A DNA stretch of 8,575 bases, from NCBI GenBank assembly GCA_023299945.1, contig JALZVZ010000137.1, forward strand, positions 1 to 8,575, given 5' to 3'. The notes beneath the pieces were generated by a model. It did not search any database. It was not told the origin of the DNA and saw nothing but the letters and a program-made list of their open reading frames with translations. This document shows positions 1 to 6,431 of this stretch, piece by piece (positions within the stretch are counted from its first letter, which is position 1; each line of letters opens with the position of its first letter). Origin of the DNA: Altererythrobacter sp. (lineage in GTDB: Bacteria; Pseudomonadota; Alphaproteobacteria; Sphingomonadales; Sphingomonadaceae). A program made the position numbers and the translations under genes.

Positions 1-1758
1 CTCGTCGAACAATTCAGTGCAAACCATCGACACAACATCCGCTCCAATACCTTGCGCTTCAAGCTGAGCAGCACATTCCGCCGCCAAATGCACTTCGCTG
101 CCCGTGGCTATCAACACGACTTTGCGCTCGGCTTGTGCGGACTTGAGGCGGTAACCGCCCCGACCTGAAAGGTTTTCGGCAGAGGCCTCTAAGCGCATTT
201 GTGGCAGACCTTGGCGTGAAAGAGCCAGAACGGTTGGCCGATCACGCTGTTCCAACGCCAGCTTCCAGCACTCCGCTGTCTCAACCGTATCGGCAGGACG
301 CATGACTAAGACATTGGGCATAGCGCGCAACGATGCTACATGCTCGACCGGTTGGTGGGTCGGCCCATCTTCGCCCAAACCAATCGAATCATGCGTCATC
401 ACATAGACAACGCGCTGCTGTTGAAGCGCAGAGAGACGGATCGCGCCGCGCGCATAATCGGTGAAGACCAAGAACGTCCCGCCATAAGGGATAACGCCCC
501 CATGCAGCGCCATTCCGTTCATTGCGGCGGACATGCCAAATTCGCGGATGCCCCAGTAAAGATAGCGCCCAGAATAATCGTCGGCAGAGAACGCCTCAAT
601 ACCGCCCGCTTTGGTGTTGTTCGAACCGGTAAGATCCGCACTGCCGCCGATGGTTTCGGGCATGGCAGTGTTAATCGCGGCCAGCGTCATTTCGCTTGCC
701 TTGCGGGTAGCCACCTTTTGCGGCTCTGCAATCAGCGCAGCGATGTGGTCGCCAATCGGATCCCCTGCTGGCAAATCACCTGCCATACGTCGTTCAAATT
801 CGGCTTTGTGCTCAGATGCATTCAAACGCTCTAGCCAAGCGGCTCTGGCCTGATGACCTTTTGCGCTTGCATCAAGCCAATCTTTGCGAATGTCTTGCGG
901 AACATCGAACGGTTCATGCGCCCAGCCAAGTTCTGCTCGGGCAGCGGAGATTTCATCCGCACCCAATGGTGCGCCGTGGGTTGCGCTAGTGCCTTGCTTG
1001 TTCGGGGCGCCCTTACCAATCACCGTCTTACAAGCGATAAGTGAGGGGCGTTCTGAAGCCACCGCTTCATCCATTGCCCGAGCGATGTCAGCAAAATCAT
1101 GACCGTCGCATTCGGTGACATGCCAACCGGTGGCAACATAGCGCGCTTTAATATCTTCTGAAGTAGATAGATCAGTAGAACCATCGATCGTGATTGCATT
1201 GTCGTCCCAAAGGACATTCATATGGCCAAGCTTGTGATGACCGGCGAGCCCGATGGCTTCGTGGTTGATCCCTTCCATCAGGCAACCGTCGCCAGCAATC
1301 ACCCAAGTGTTGTGATCAACCAGCTCATCGCCGAACACCGCGTTCAAATGGCGCTCTGCCATGGCCATACCAACCGCCATTGCTAACCCTTGCCCAAGCG
1401 GGCCTGTGGTGGATTCCACCCCGTCCAGCAGGAAATTTTCAGGGTGACCCGCGCAGGGGCTGCCGATTTGGCGGAAGTTCTTTATGTCTTCAATCGTCGG
1501 CGCATCATATCCGGATAGATGCAGCAGCGAATAAATCAGCATCGAGCCGTGCCCTGCCGAAAGCACAAAACGATCGCGATCAGCCCAGTGCGGATCAGCG
1601 GCGTCATATTTAAGATAGTTCGACCACAGTACCGTCGCCACGTCTGCCATGCCCATCGGCATGCCCGGATGGCCTGAATTCGCGGCCTGAACAGCGTCCA
1701 TCGAAAGAGCGCGAATAGCATTGGCCATTGATTGCATTTGGGCGGTGTTGAGGCTCAC
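1..1758 (-). CDS. tkt: Transketolase, C-terminus cut off by the window edge
   Basis: Transketolase moves two-carbon ketol units between sugar phosphates in the non-oxidative pentose phosphate pathway, using thiamine diphosphate (ThDP) and a divalent metal. 586 codons are visible of a family length near 655-665, open to the left edge. Family landmarks are all present and in order: NSGHPGMPMG with His30; the ThDP/metal motif GDGCLMEG at 156-163 with partner Asn187; His261 in the THGAP segment; WGIREFGM at 402-409 with the catalytic Glu406; and DSIGLGEDGPTHQP at 457-470 with His468 and then His473. These match E. coli TktA positions closely. The start is a GTG (1758-1756) preceded by AGGAG ten bases upstream; an in-frame ATG at 1737 would trim seven residues and has no better ribosome site. 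The gene is transcribed away from the zapA cluster. Identification is secure; the start is fairly secure. Confidence 0.97.
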   Translation of the reverse strand, partial: MSLNTAQMQSMANAIRALSMDAVQAANSGHPGMPMGMADVATVLWSNYLKYDAADPHWADRDRFVLSAGHGSMLIYSLLHLSGYDAPTIEDIKNFRQIGSPCAGHPENFLLDGVESTTGPLGQGLAMAVGMAMAERHLNAVFGDELVDHNTWVIAGDGCLMEGINHEAIGLAGHHKLGHMNVLWDDNAITIDGSTDLSTSEDIKARYVATGWHVTECDGHDFADIARAMDEAVASERPSLIACKTVIGKGAPNKQGTSATHGAPLGADEISAARAELGWAHEPFDVPQDIRKDWLDASAKGHQARAAWLERLNASEHKAEFERRMAGDLPAGDPIGDHIAALIAEPQKVATRKASEMTLAAINTAMPETIGGSADLTGSNNTKAGGIEAFSADDYSGRYLYWGIREFGMSAAMNGMALHGGVIPYGGTFLVFTDYARGAIRLSALQQQRVVYVMTHDSIGLGEDGPTHQPVEHVASLRAMPNVLVMRPADTVETAECWKLALEQRDRPTVLALSRQGLPQMRLEASAENLSGRGGYRLKSAQAERKVVLIATGSEVHLAAECAAQLEAQGIGADVVSMVCTELFDE

Positions 1759-1768
1759 TTGGGCGAAG

Positions 1769-1773
1769 CTCCT
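1769..1773 (-). promoter_or_regulatory. Ribosome binding site supporting the GTG start of tkt
   Basis: On the minus strand AGGAG lies ten bases before the GTG at 1758. It is the only good Shine-Dalgarno match near the N-terminus, and it favours GTG over the ATG seven codons further in. Confidence 0.6.
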
Positions 1774-1980
1774 GATTGTTTGAGCGGATTGGCACATTAT
1801 CCGGCCCACCCGGCGCATCGATTCGGTGCGCGTGGAAGCCTTTGCTGAGCAGGCAATTGAGGTCAAGGCGATCTTGGGCGCATTTCCCGCCTGCCGACCG
1901 CATGGACGCGCTCTGCACCGAAATAAGAGACAGCAGTCCGACACTTATCAACAGTTGCCCTGAAGACAGCGCCCCAAAGT

Positions 1981-2008
1981 TTTGCACCAATTGCGCATTC
2001 TTGATAAT
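1981..2008 (+). promoter_or_regulatory. Possible promoter of the small coiled-coil gene / zapA unit
   Basis: GATAAT at 2003-2008 matches five of six bases of a sigma-70 -10 box. Upstream, TTTGCA at 1981-1986 is a weak -35 at 16 bp spacing. Initiation would fall around 2014-2017, almost at the ATG at 2017, which would make a leaderless or nearly leaderless mRNA. In keeping with that, there is no purine-rich ribosome site before this ATG. This is a guess from sequence only. Confidence 0.3.
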
Positions 2009-2016
2009 TTGCACTT

Positions 2017-2262
2017 ATGGAACGAGCAACACCCCAAACTGCAGCAGAACAAGCCATGGCGCGGATCACCGCTGCGCTCGGCCGAATAGAGGCTGCAGCA
2101 GACAAGCTAGCCAGCCCCGCGCACACTGCGGATGGCGGCACAACAGATGCAGGTTCAAATGCCAAAGTTATGGCCTTGGTGAACAAGCACGAAGCCATGC
2201 GCGAAGAGGTCGCCAGCACCATGCGCGAACTCGATTCAGTCATCACGAAATTGGAAATTTGA
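2017..2262 (+). CDS. Small predicted coiled-coil protein of unknown function, upstream of zapA
   Basis: This 81-residue protein matches no family I can name with certainty. It looks like two amphipathic helices, about residues 8-32 and 49-80, joined by a Gly/Ala/Thr-rich linker at about 34-48. The second helix is charged and has hydrophobic residues at heptad-like spacing. There is no signal peptide or membrane segment, so it is probably cytoplasmic. A stop codon at 2005-2007 in the same frame leaves ATG 2017 as the only plausible start, and no Shine-Dalgarno site precedes it. It ends ten bases before zapA, so the two are very likely co-transcribed. Other alphaproteobacteria carry a small coiled-coil gene (DUF4164-type) beside zapA, and this may be the equivalent; that is from memory. 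A role with ZapA in cell division is inferred from context only. Confidence 0.75.
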   Translation: MERATPQTAAEQAMARITAALGRIEAAADKLASPAHTADGGTTDAGSNAKVMALVNKHEAMREEVASTMRELDSVITKLEI

Positions 2263-2272
2263 GCGTGAATCT

Positions 2273-2812
2273 ATGAGCCAAGTCACTCTTCAAATCCTGG
2301 GGCGTCCCTACACTGTCAGCTGCGCAGAAGGCCAAGAAGCGCATATTGAGAAGCTAGGCGCGATGATCGCGGCAAAGCTGGATGACATGGACCAAACCGC
2401 ACCGCAGCAAGATCAGAACCTCTTGTTTGCAGCGTTGTTTTTGGCCGATGAATTGGAGGAAGCCCGCAAGGCTGGCAAATCTTCAATCGAGCTTGAAAGC
2501 CAATTGGCCACTCTGAAATCTACGCAATCGACCACATCGGGCGATTTGCAAGAATTGCAGCTGGAACGTGATGCCCTCCTCAGCGAGCGCGATACAATGC
2601 GCGTTGACCACGAGGGGGCAAAAACAGAACTCGCTCAGGCTAAGGATGAGCTTGAAAAGGCAACTGCACGCCTGAGCCAAGCCAATGTCCAAATTGCGCA
2701 ATTGGAAACGCAAAAAGCAGCGGTTGCGAAAGGCCCTAATCTGGCGCCTCAGCTGGAACAAATGGCCAATGCACTCGAAAAATGTGCGAGTAAGCTTGAG
2801 ACGCAGGCCTAG
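2273..2812 (+). CDS. zapA: Cell division protein ZapA with an extended coiled-coil tail
   Basis: ZapA binds FtsZ and promotes bundling of its filaments, supporting Z-ring assembly at midcell. The N-terminal 65 residues are typical of the family: a beta-strand opening with ILGRPYTV at 8-15, then the helical region around residues 22-40 and the LLFAALFLADELEEAR segment at 50-65. ZapA is usually about 100-130 residues. This one has 179, and the extra part is a long coiled coil at about 70-148, rich in Glu, Gln, Lys and Leu, followed by a short final helix at about 158-178. It starts ten bases after the small coiled-coil gene, and the 3' end of the reading frame carries the -35 box of the 6S RNA promoter. 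The ribosome site is weak (GAGCG). The family call is firm; the function of the tail is unknown. Confidence 0.92.
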   Translation: MSQVTLQILGRPYTVSCAEGQEAHIEKLGAMIAAKLDDMDQTAPQQDQNLLFAALFLADELEEARKAGKSSIELESQLATLKSTQSTTSGDLQELQLERDALLSERDTMRVDHEGAKTELAQAKDELEKATARLSQANVQIAQLETQKAAVAKGPNLAPQLEQMANALEKCASKLETQA

Positions 2813-2824
2813 GCACCCTAAATA
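2796..2824 (+). promoter_or_regulatory. Predicted sigma-70 promoter of 6S RNA, partly inside the end of zapA
   Basis: TTGAGA at 2796-2801 and TAAATA at 2819-2824 are separated by exactly 17 bp. The -35 box lies within the last zapA codons and the -10 box just after the stop. Initiation seven bases past the -10 falls at about 2831, which is where the predicted closing stem of the 6S RNA begins. That agreement between independent signals is the main support. Confidence 0.6.
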
Positions 2825-2830
2825 GGTACA

Positions 2831-3023
2831 TGGCGGGGCTGCCCGGCACGAGCCGTTTGAATATCCCCGAGGCTATAAGCAATCCAAGGGAGCTGTCCCT
2901 GCTTTAGGTTATGGGCCACTGCGTTCTTTATGAATGGAACCCGGGATTTAGAGTATACGGCGCCCACCTGACACTTAGGCGTCAGAGGATTTCTCGAGTA
3001 AACGACCCATGGTGGTTCCGCCA
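2831..3023 (+). ncRNA. ssrS: 6S RNA
   Basis: 6S RNA imitates an open promoter and binds sigma-70 RNA polymerase, lowering transcription in stationary phase. The zapA to cyclo-ligase gap is its known position in many proteobacteria. The 193-nt segment folds as expected from pairings found by eye. A 13-bp closing stem joins 2831-2843 to 3011-3023, including G-U pairs. A second stem joins 2854-2859 to 2999-3004, followed by a large open central region. A small hairpin, CTGAC/GTCAG (2968-2972 with 2981-2985), lies on the 3' side of that region. Apical pairing joins 2912-2916 to 2962-2966, with small hairpins at 2887-2900 and 2923-2940. No T-run follows the 3' end, so the RNA is probably processed from a transcript that runs into the cyclo-ligase gene. 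Ends are approximate. The call rests on synteny and fold, not on a remembered sequence match. Confidence 0.8.
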
Positions 3024-3047
3024 CTTACTATGGAAATGGTATCTGCA

Positions 3048-3623
3048 ATGCAAAGCGACAAATCCGAACTTCGAAAGCAGCTTCGGGCAGCGCGCAAGCG
3101 ACATGTTGCAGCTCAGTCTGATGCCATTGGAGCGCTTCTATTTCATCGGCCTCCCTCCCCCTTGCTTGCAAAACTTGCGGCCGATCAAACCATAGGGCTT
3201 TATCACGCCAATGCATTTGAAGCGCCCGCGGCTGGCTATGCGAAGTTTTTTCACGAAGCTGGTCACAAGGTCGCTTTGCCATATTTTGCCGATCAAACCG
3301 CCCCGATGGAATTCCGCGAGCATATTGACCCGCATGGCGAAGGTGATCTGGAGGCCGGCCCCTACGATCTGATGCAGCCCGCCTCTGCTGCACGCACAAT
3401 CAAACCCGATCTACTGTTTGTGCCATTGCTAGGGTTCACCGATAGCGGCGCACGACTGGGTCAAGGTGGCGGACATTACGATCGCTGGTTGGCGGCCCAT
3501 CCCGGCACTTTGGCGATTGGTCTGGCCTGGGATGTGCAGCTATGCGAGGAAATCCCCACAGAGCCGCATGATATCGGCTTGGGCGCGATTATCACCCCCA
3601 CACGCTTTTACGGACCTTTTTGA
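3048..3623 (+). CDS. ygfA: 5-formyltetrahydrofolate cyclo-ligase (5,10-methenyltetrahydrofolate synthetase)
   Basis: The enzyme uses ATP to convert 5-formyl-THF to 5,10-methenyl-THF, returning this folate to the active one-carbon pool. From ATG 3048 it has 191 residues, a normal family length. The family signature is RLGQGGGHYDRWL at 136-148, a form of RLGYGGGYYDR, which contributes to ATP/phosphate binding. It is preceded by the DLLFVPLLGF strand at 121-130. The N-terminal ELRKQLRAARKRH at 7-19 is the usual basic opening helix. In-frame ATGs also exist at 3009, 3030 and 3036. The one at 3009 lies inside the predicted 6S closing stem and adds residues unlike the family N-terminus, so I prefer 3048, though no start has a strong ribosome site. 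It lies downstream of zapA and 6S RNA, as in E. coli, and overlaps the next gene by one base. Confidence 0.93.
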   Translation: MQSDKSELRKQLRAARKRHVAAQSDAIGALLFHRPPSPLLAKLAADQTIGLYHANAFEAPAAGYAKFFHEAGHKVALPYFADQTAPMEFREHIDPHGEGDLEAGPYDLMQPASAARTIKPDLLFVPLLGFTDSGARLGQGGGHYDRWLAAHPGTLAIGLAWDVQLCEEIPTEPHDIGLGAIITPTRFYGPF

Positions 3624-3850
3624 TGCGCGAGACACCAACCTATAGAATTCCGCTTGGCATATTGCTGCTGTTTGTTGGCATAATCATCTATTCGGTGATT
3701 ATTGCCCGCTATGCACCCGGCATTATGGGCGATTGGCCAACATGGCTGCAGACCATCATTTATTTGACGCTGGGCGTTGTGTGGCTGCTGCCGCTCAAGC
3801 GCTTTTTGATCTGGATGGAAACAGGCAGTTGGAGCCCGCCAAAGGGCTAA
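3623..3850 (+). CDS. DUF2842-type small inner-membrane protein
   Basis: The protein has 75 residues and no known function. Two hydrophobic helices are clear, at about 8-29 and 41-60, separated by a short segment containing PGIMGDWPTW. A basic/aromatic turn (LKRFLIW) and a short polar tail follow. The layout and the WLLPL segment near the end of helix 2 resemble the alphaproteobacterial DUF2842 family; that assignment is from memory of the family. The ATG at 3623 uses the last base of the cyclo-ligase stop (TGATG), so translation is likely coupled. A TTG one codon earlier is possible but less likely. It is the last gene of the plus-strand cluster and converges on the tRNA-Asp gene. Confidence 0.8.
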   Translation: MRETPTYRIPLGILLLFVGIIIYSVIIARYAPGIMGDWPTWLQTIIYLTLGVVWLLPLKRFLIWMETGSWSPPKG

Positions 3851-3876
3851 GCCCAAACCGGCTACATACTATGGGA

Positions 3877-3892
3877 GCCCGGAGGCGTTTTT
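3877..3892 (+). terminator. Weak candidate Rho-independent terminator after the DUF2842 gene
   Basis: A very short GC stem, GCC/GGC with loop CGGA (3877-3886), is followed one base later by five Ts (3888-3892). It is 26 bp past the stop. The stem is only three pairs, so efficiency is doubtful. A separate 6-bp hairpin, AATTTC/GAAATT at 3896-3911, lies between this and the tRNA but has no T-run on either strand. Confidence 0.35.
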
Positions 3893-3917
3893 CTCAATTT
3901 CCGCTGAAATTCCCAAG

Positions 3918-3994
<77 letters not shown>

Positions 3995-4041
3995 TTAAAC
4001 TTGACCGTTCAAACTGTGGTTTGCACCGCTTGGGAGGGAGG

Positions 4042-4070
4042 CCATTAGGACGCGCCGGTTTGGCTGTCAA
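4042..4070 (-). promoter_or_regulatory. Promoter of tRNA-Asp
   Basis: On the minus strand TTGACA (4070-4065) is a perfect -35 box, followed after exactly 17 bp by TAATGG (4047-4042). Initiation near 4035 gives a leader of about 40 nt before the mature tRNA 5' end at 3994. The whole box lies between the end of the E2 gene (4120) and the tRNA, so the tRNA need not depend on bkd readthrough. Confidence 0.7.
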
Positions 4071-4119
4071 CGGCTTCCATCAGCAATTCTCAATCATTTT
4101 TGCGCAACTTGTATCAAAC

Positions 4120-5388
4120 CTATTGAGACAGCAGCAAAACAGGCGTTTCCACCAGCTTTTTGAACGCCTGAATAAAGCTGGCCGCGTCATATCCATCCAC
4201 GACCCGGTGATCGCAAGAAATCGAGATATTCATAAGTTTGCGCTTCTCGATTCGTTCACCGCCATTGCCGTCAGATACGAACATAGGACGTTCAATAATC
4301 CTGTTCGGGCCAATGATCGCGACCTCTGGACGATTGATAACGGGCGTTGTCGCAACGCCGCCCAGTGGCCCAAGCGAAGTTAGCGTCAAGGTTGATCCCG
4401 AAAGCTCCTCTGATTTGGCCGAACCATCACGCGCAGCCTGCGCCAAGCGGCCAATCTCAGCGGCAATTTGCCAAACATTCTTTGCTTGGGCATCTTGGAT
4501 CACTGGCACCATCAGACCACTGTCCGTCTGTGTAGCCATACCGAGATGCACAGAGCCATGACGGGTCACGATTCCTGCCTCGTCATCGAAGCGGGCATTG
4601 ATCATCGGATAATCAGGGATCAGCTTACAGATCGCGGTGATCATCAGCGGCAACATAGTCAGCTTTGGCTTATTGCCGCGCGCGCTGTTCAAATCGGCGC
4701 GCATGCCCTCCATGTCGGTGACGTCCACTTCTTCAACATAAGAGAAGTGCGGAATGTTGCGCTTGGACGCGGCCATATTCGTAGCGATCCGCTTGCGTAG
4801 GCCGATAACTTTAAGCACCTCGTCACTGCGGGTGGCGCTTGCAGGCGAGAAACCTCCGCCCGAATTGTATGATAGGAACGCGTCCAGATCAGCATGGCGC
4901 ACACGGCCATCTGCAGCGGCTTTCACCTCGCTCAGCTCAATACCAAGCTCGGAAGCCCGTTTGCGCACGGCAGGTGACGCGAGGGTTTTTTCAGATGGGT
5001 TCGCTTGCACCATTGCCGTTAGCTCTGGAGCGGGCTCAGCAACAGGGTCAGGTGCCTCGACAGGAGCTGGGGTTGCGATAGGCGCAGCCTCTACTTTTGC
5101 TTCGGGCTGTTGTGCCGGTTTAGTCGCAGTTGGCTCTTCCCCAGCGCCTTCGACCGTAATTTCCAGCAGCATAGCGCCCACCGCGACAACATCGCCAACT
5201 TCGCCAGCAAGAGCGCTGACCAAGCCATCAACGGGGCTTTCAATGTCGATGGTTGCCTTGTCCGTCATGACGTCAACCAGATGCTGGTCCTCGGATACAG
5301 TATCGCCGACTTTGACGTGCCATTCGACGACTTCCGCCTCGGCCACGCCCTCGCCCACATCGGGCATATTGAATGTGAATTTCGCCAT
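4120..5388 (-). CDS. bkdB: Branched-chain 2-oxoacid dehydrogenase E2 (lipoamide acyltransferase)
   Basis: E2 forms the core of the complex. Its lipoyl arm takes the acyl group from E1 and passes it to CoA. In 422 residues it has one lipoyl domain (1-79) with the lipoylated Lys44 in VMTDKATIDIES, an Ala/Pro/Glu-rich swinging linker (about 80-130), a peripheral subunit-binding domain (136-172), and the acyltransferase domain (about 185-422) ending in SCDHRVVDG, with catalytic His394 and Asp398. The subunit-binding domain has KAAADGRV where many relatives have a Gly-x-Gly loop before GRV. It starts five bases after the E1-beta stop, with a modest GAGCGAG site. Its partners E1-alpha and E1-beta, of branched-chain type, set the substrate class; by itself E2 could be read as a generic 2-oxoacid dehydrogenase component. 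No clear terminator follows it. Confidence 0.94.
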   Translation of the reverse strand: MAKFTFNMPDVGEGVAEAEVVEWHVKVGDTVSEDQHLVDVMTDKATIDIESPVDGLVSALAGEVGDVVAVGAMLLEITVEGAGEEPTATKPAQQPEAKVEAAPIATPAPVEAPDPVAEPAPELTAMVQANPSEKTLASPAVRKRASELGIELSEVKAAADGRVRHADLDAFLSYNSGGGFSPASATRSDEVLKVIGLRKRIATNMAASKRNIPHFSYVEEVDVTDMEGMRADLNSARGNKPKLTMLPLMITAICKLIPDYPMINARFDDEAGIVTRHGSVHLGMATQTDSGLMVPVIQDAQAKNVWQIAAEIGRLAQAARDGSAKSEELSGSTLTLTSLGPLGGVATTPVINRPEVAIIGPNRIIERPMFVSDGNGGERIEKRKLMNISISCDHRVVDGYDAASFIQAFKKLVETPVLLLSQ

Positions 5389-5393
5389 GATGC

Positions 5394-6431
5394 TTACTCG
5401 CTCAAAATTTTGTCTATGGCCTCACCAATCCGAACCGGACCGGGGAAGTATGCCCATTCAAGGCTGTGGGGATAAGGTGTGTCAAAACCAGTGACGCGCT
5501 CAATCGGCGCTTCCAAATGATAAAAGCACCGCTCCATCACCAGCGCTGACAATTCCGCCCCAAAACCCGATGTACGCGTGGCTTCATGCACGATCAGGCA
5601 GCGACCCGTTTTCTCAACCGAGGCCTCAATTGCGTCGATATCCAGCGGCATAAGCGTGCGCAGATCAAGGATATCGGCATCCACGCCCTTCGCCTGACAA
5701 ACAGCCTCGGCCACATGAACCATAGTGCCATAGGCAAGCACAGTTAGCGCCTCGCCTGATTGCACTTGGCGCGCTTTGCCAAGAGGGATTTTGTAGTGCC
5801 CCTCCGGAACGATGCTGTCGCGGTGTTTTTTCCACGGTTCAACCGGCTTGTCGTAATAACCTGTGAAAGGCGCATTATATATCCGCTTTGGCTCAAAGAA
5901 AATCACCGGGTCATTGTCTTCGATCGCTGCAATCAGCAAACCCTTTGCATCGTAGGGTGTTGCGGGGATCACTGTCTTCAAGCCAGCAACATGGGTAAAC
6001 AATGCTTCCGGACTTTGGCTATGCGTTTGCCCGCCAAAAATCCCGCCACCAAAGGGTGAACGCACGGTCATTGGCGCGATGTATTCTCTCGCTGAACGAT
6101 ACCGCAGGCGAGCAGCCTCACTTATCAACTGATCGAGCCCGGGATAGATGTAATCTGCAAATTGAATTTCTGGAACGGGACGCAAGCCATATGCCCCCAT
6201 ACCAACCGCTGCACCGATGATCCCACATTCAGAGATTGGCGTATCGAAAACGCGGGTCTTGCCGAATTTTTCCTGCAAGCCAGCTGTCGCACGGAAAACG
6301 CCGCCAAAATAACCCACATCCTCGCCCATGATAATGACGTCGGGATCTTGTTCCAGTTTGATCGCGAGCGCCTCATTGATCGCCTCGATCATGTTGAGGC
6401 GGCGTTCGCCCTTTGGTTCAGATGCACTCAT
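5394..6431 (-). CDS. bkdA2: Branched-chain 2-oxoacid dehydrogenase E1 beta subunit
   Basis: With E1-alpha this subunit forms the alpha2-beta2 decarboxylase that acts on the 2-oxo acids of valine, leucine and isoleucine. It is 345 residues, of normal length, and collinear with the transketolase-like pyrimidine-binding and C-terminal domains. Visible landmarks are MGEDVGYFGGVFR at 35-47, ISECGIIGAAVGMGAYG at 66-82 with the conserved Glu68, the FADYIYPG loop at 91-98, and GGQTHSQSPEA at 133-143 with the active-site His137. The ATG overlaps the E1-alpha stop as ATGA (4 bp), with GGAG about eight bases upstream inside E1-alpha, so the two subunits are probably translated in step. The GVFRAT motif and the alpha-subunit type favour branched-chain rather than pyruvate dehydrogenase. 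Confidence 0.95.
   Translation of the reverse strand: MSASEPKGERRLNMIEAINEALAIKLEQDPDVIIMGEDVGYFGGVFRATAGLQEKFGKTRVFDTPISECGIIGAAVGMGAYGLRPVPEIQFADYIYPGLDQLISEAARLRYRSAREYIAPMTVRSPFGGGIFGGQTHSQSPEALFTHVAGLKTVIPATPYDAKGLLIAAIEDNDPVIFFEPKRIYNAPFTGYYDKPVEPWKKHRDSIVPEGHYKIPLGKARQVQSGEALTVLAYGTMVHVAEAVCQAKGVDADILDLRTLMPLDIDAIEASVEKTGRCLIVHEATRTSGFGAELSALVMERCFYHLEAPIERVTGFDTPYPHSLEWAYFPGPVRIGEAIDKILSE

Larger units (their letters stand above)
1759..2016. other. Divergent intergenic region between tkt and the zapA cluster
   Basis: This 258-bp gap separates two divergently transcribed units and should hold both promoters. Open frames cross it on both strands, but they start or end inside neighbouring genes in other frames, lack ribosome sites and resemble nothing I know. 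For tkt (minus strand) the best candidate I see is TTGATA near 1955 with a TTATTT-like -10 near 1928, but the spacing is long and the match weak. No clear operator palindrome or riboswitch fold is apparent. Confidence 0.5.

Noticed and set aside
340..834. 164-codon plus-strand frame inside the transketolase region
   Set aside because: Antisense shadow of the tkt reading frame, which is intact across this stretch with all family motifs.
1776..2276. 166-codon plus-strand frame overlapping the small coiled-coil gene, and the minus-strand frames at 1610-2014 and 1863-2246
   Set aside because: They overlap tkt, the coiled-coil gene or both in other frames, have Arg/Ser/Cys-rich low-quality translations and no start signals.
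2911..3195. 94-codon plus-strand frame between zapA and the cyclo-ligase
   Set aside because: Its first half is the predicted 6S RNA and its second half is the cyclo-ligase gene in another frame. No ribosome site.
3896..3911. 6-bp hairpin AATTTC/GAAATT just downstream of tRNA-Asp as a tRNA terminator
   Set aside because: On the tRNA strand it is followed by GAGAAAAA, not by a T-run, so it does not qualify as a Rho-independent terminator.
3995..4020. Short inverted repeat TTGA-N4-TCAA in the tRNA-Asp leader
   Set aside because: Four base pairs with partial A/T repeats is expected by chance. It is not a convincing operator.
4754..5494. 246-codon plus-strand open frame opposite the E2 gene
   Set aside because: It lies antisense to a complete, well-conserved E2 gene. 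Its Ala/Ser/Thr-rich translation is what the complement of an Ala/Pro/Glu-rich linker gives. No ribosome site or family resemblance.
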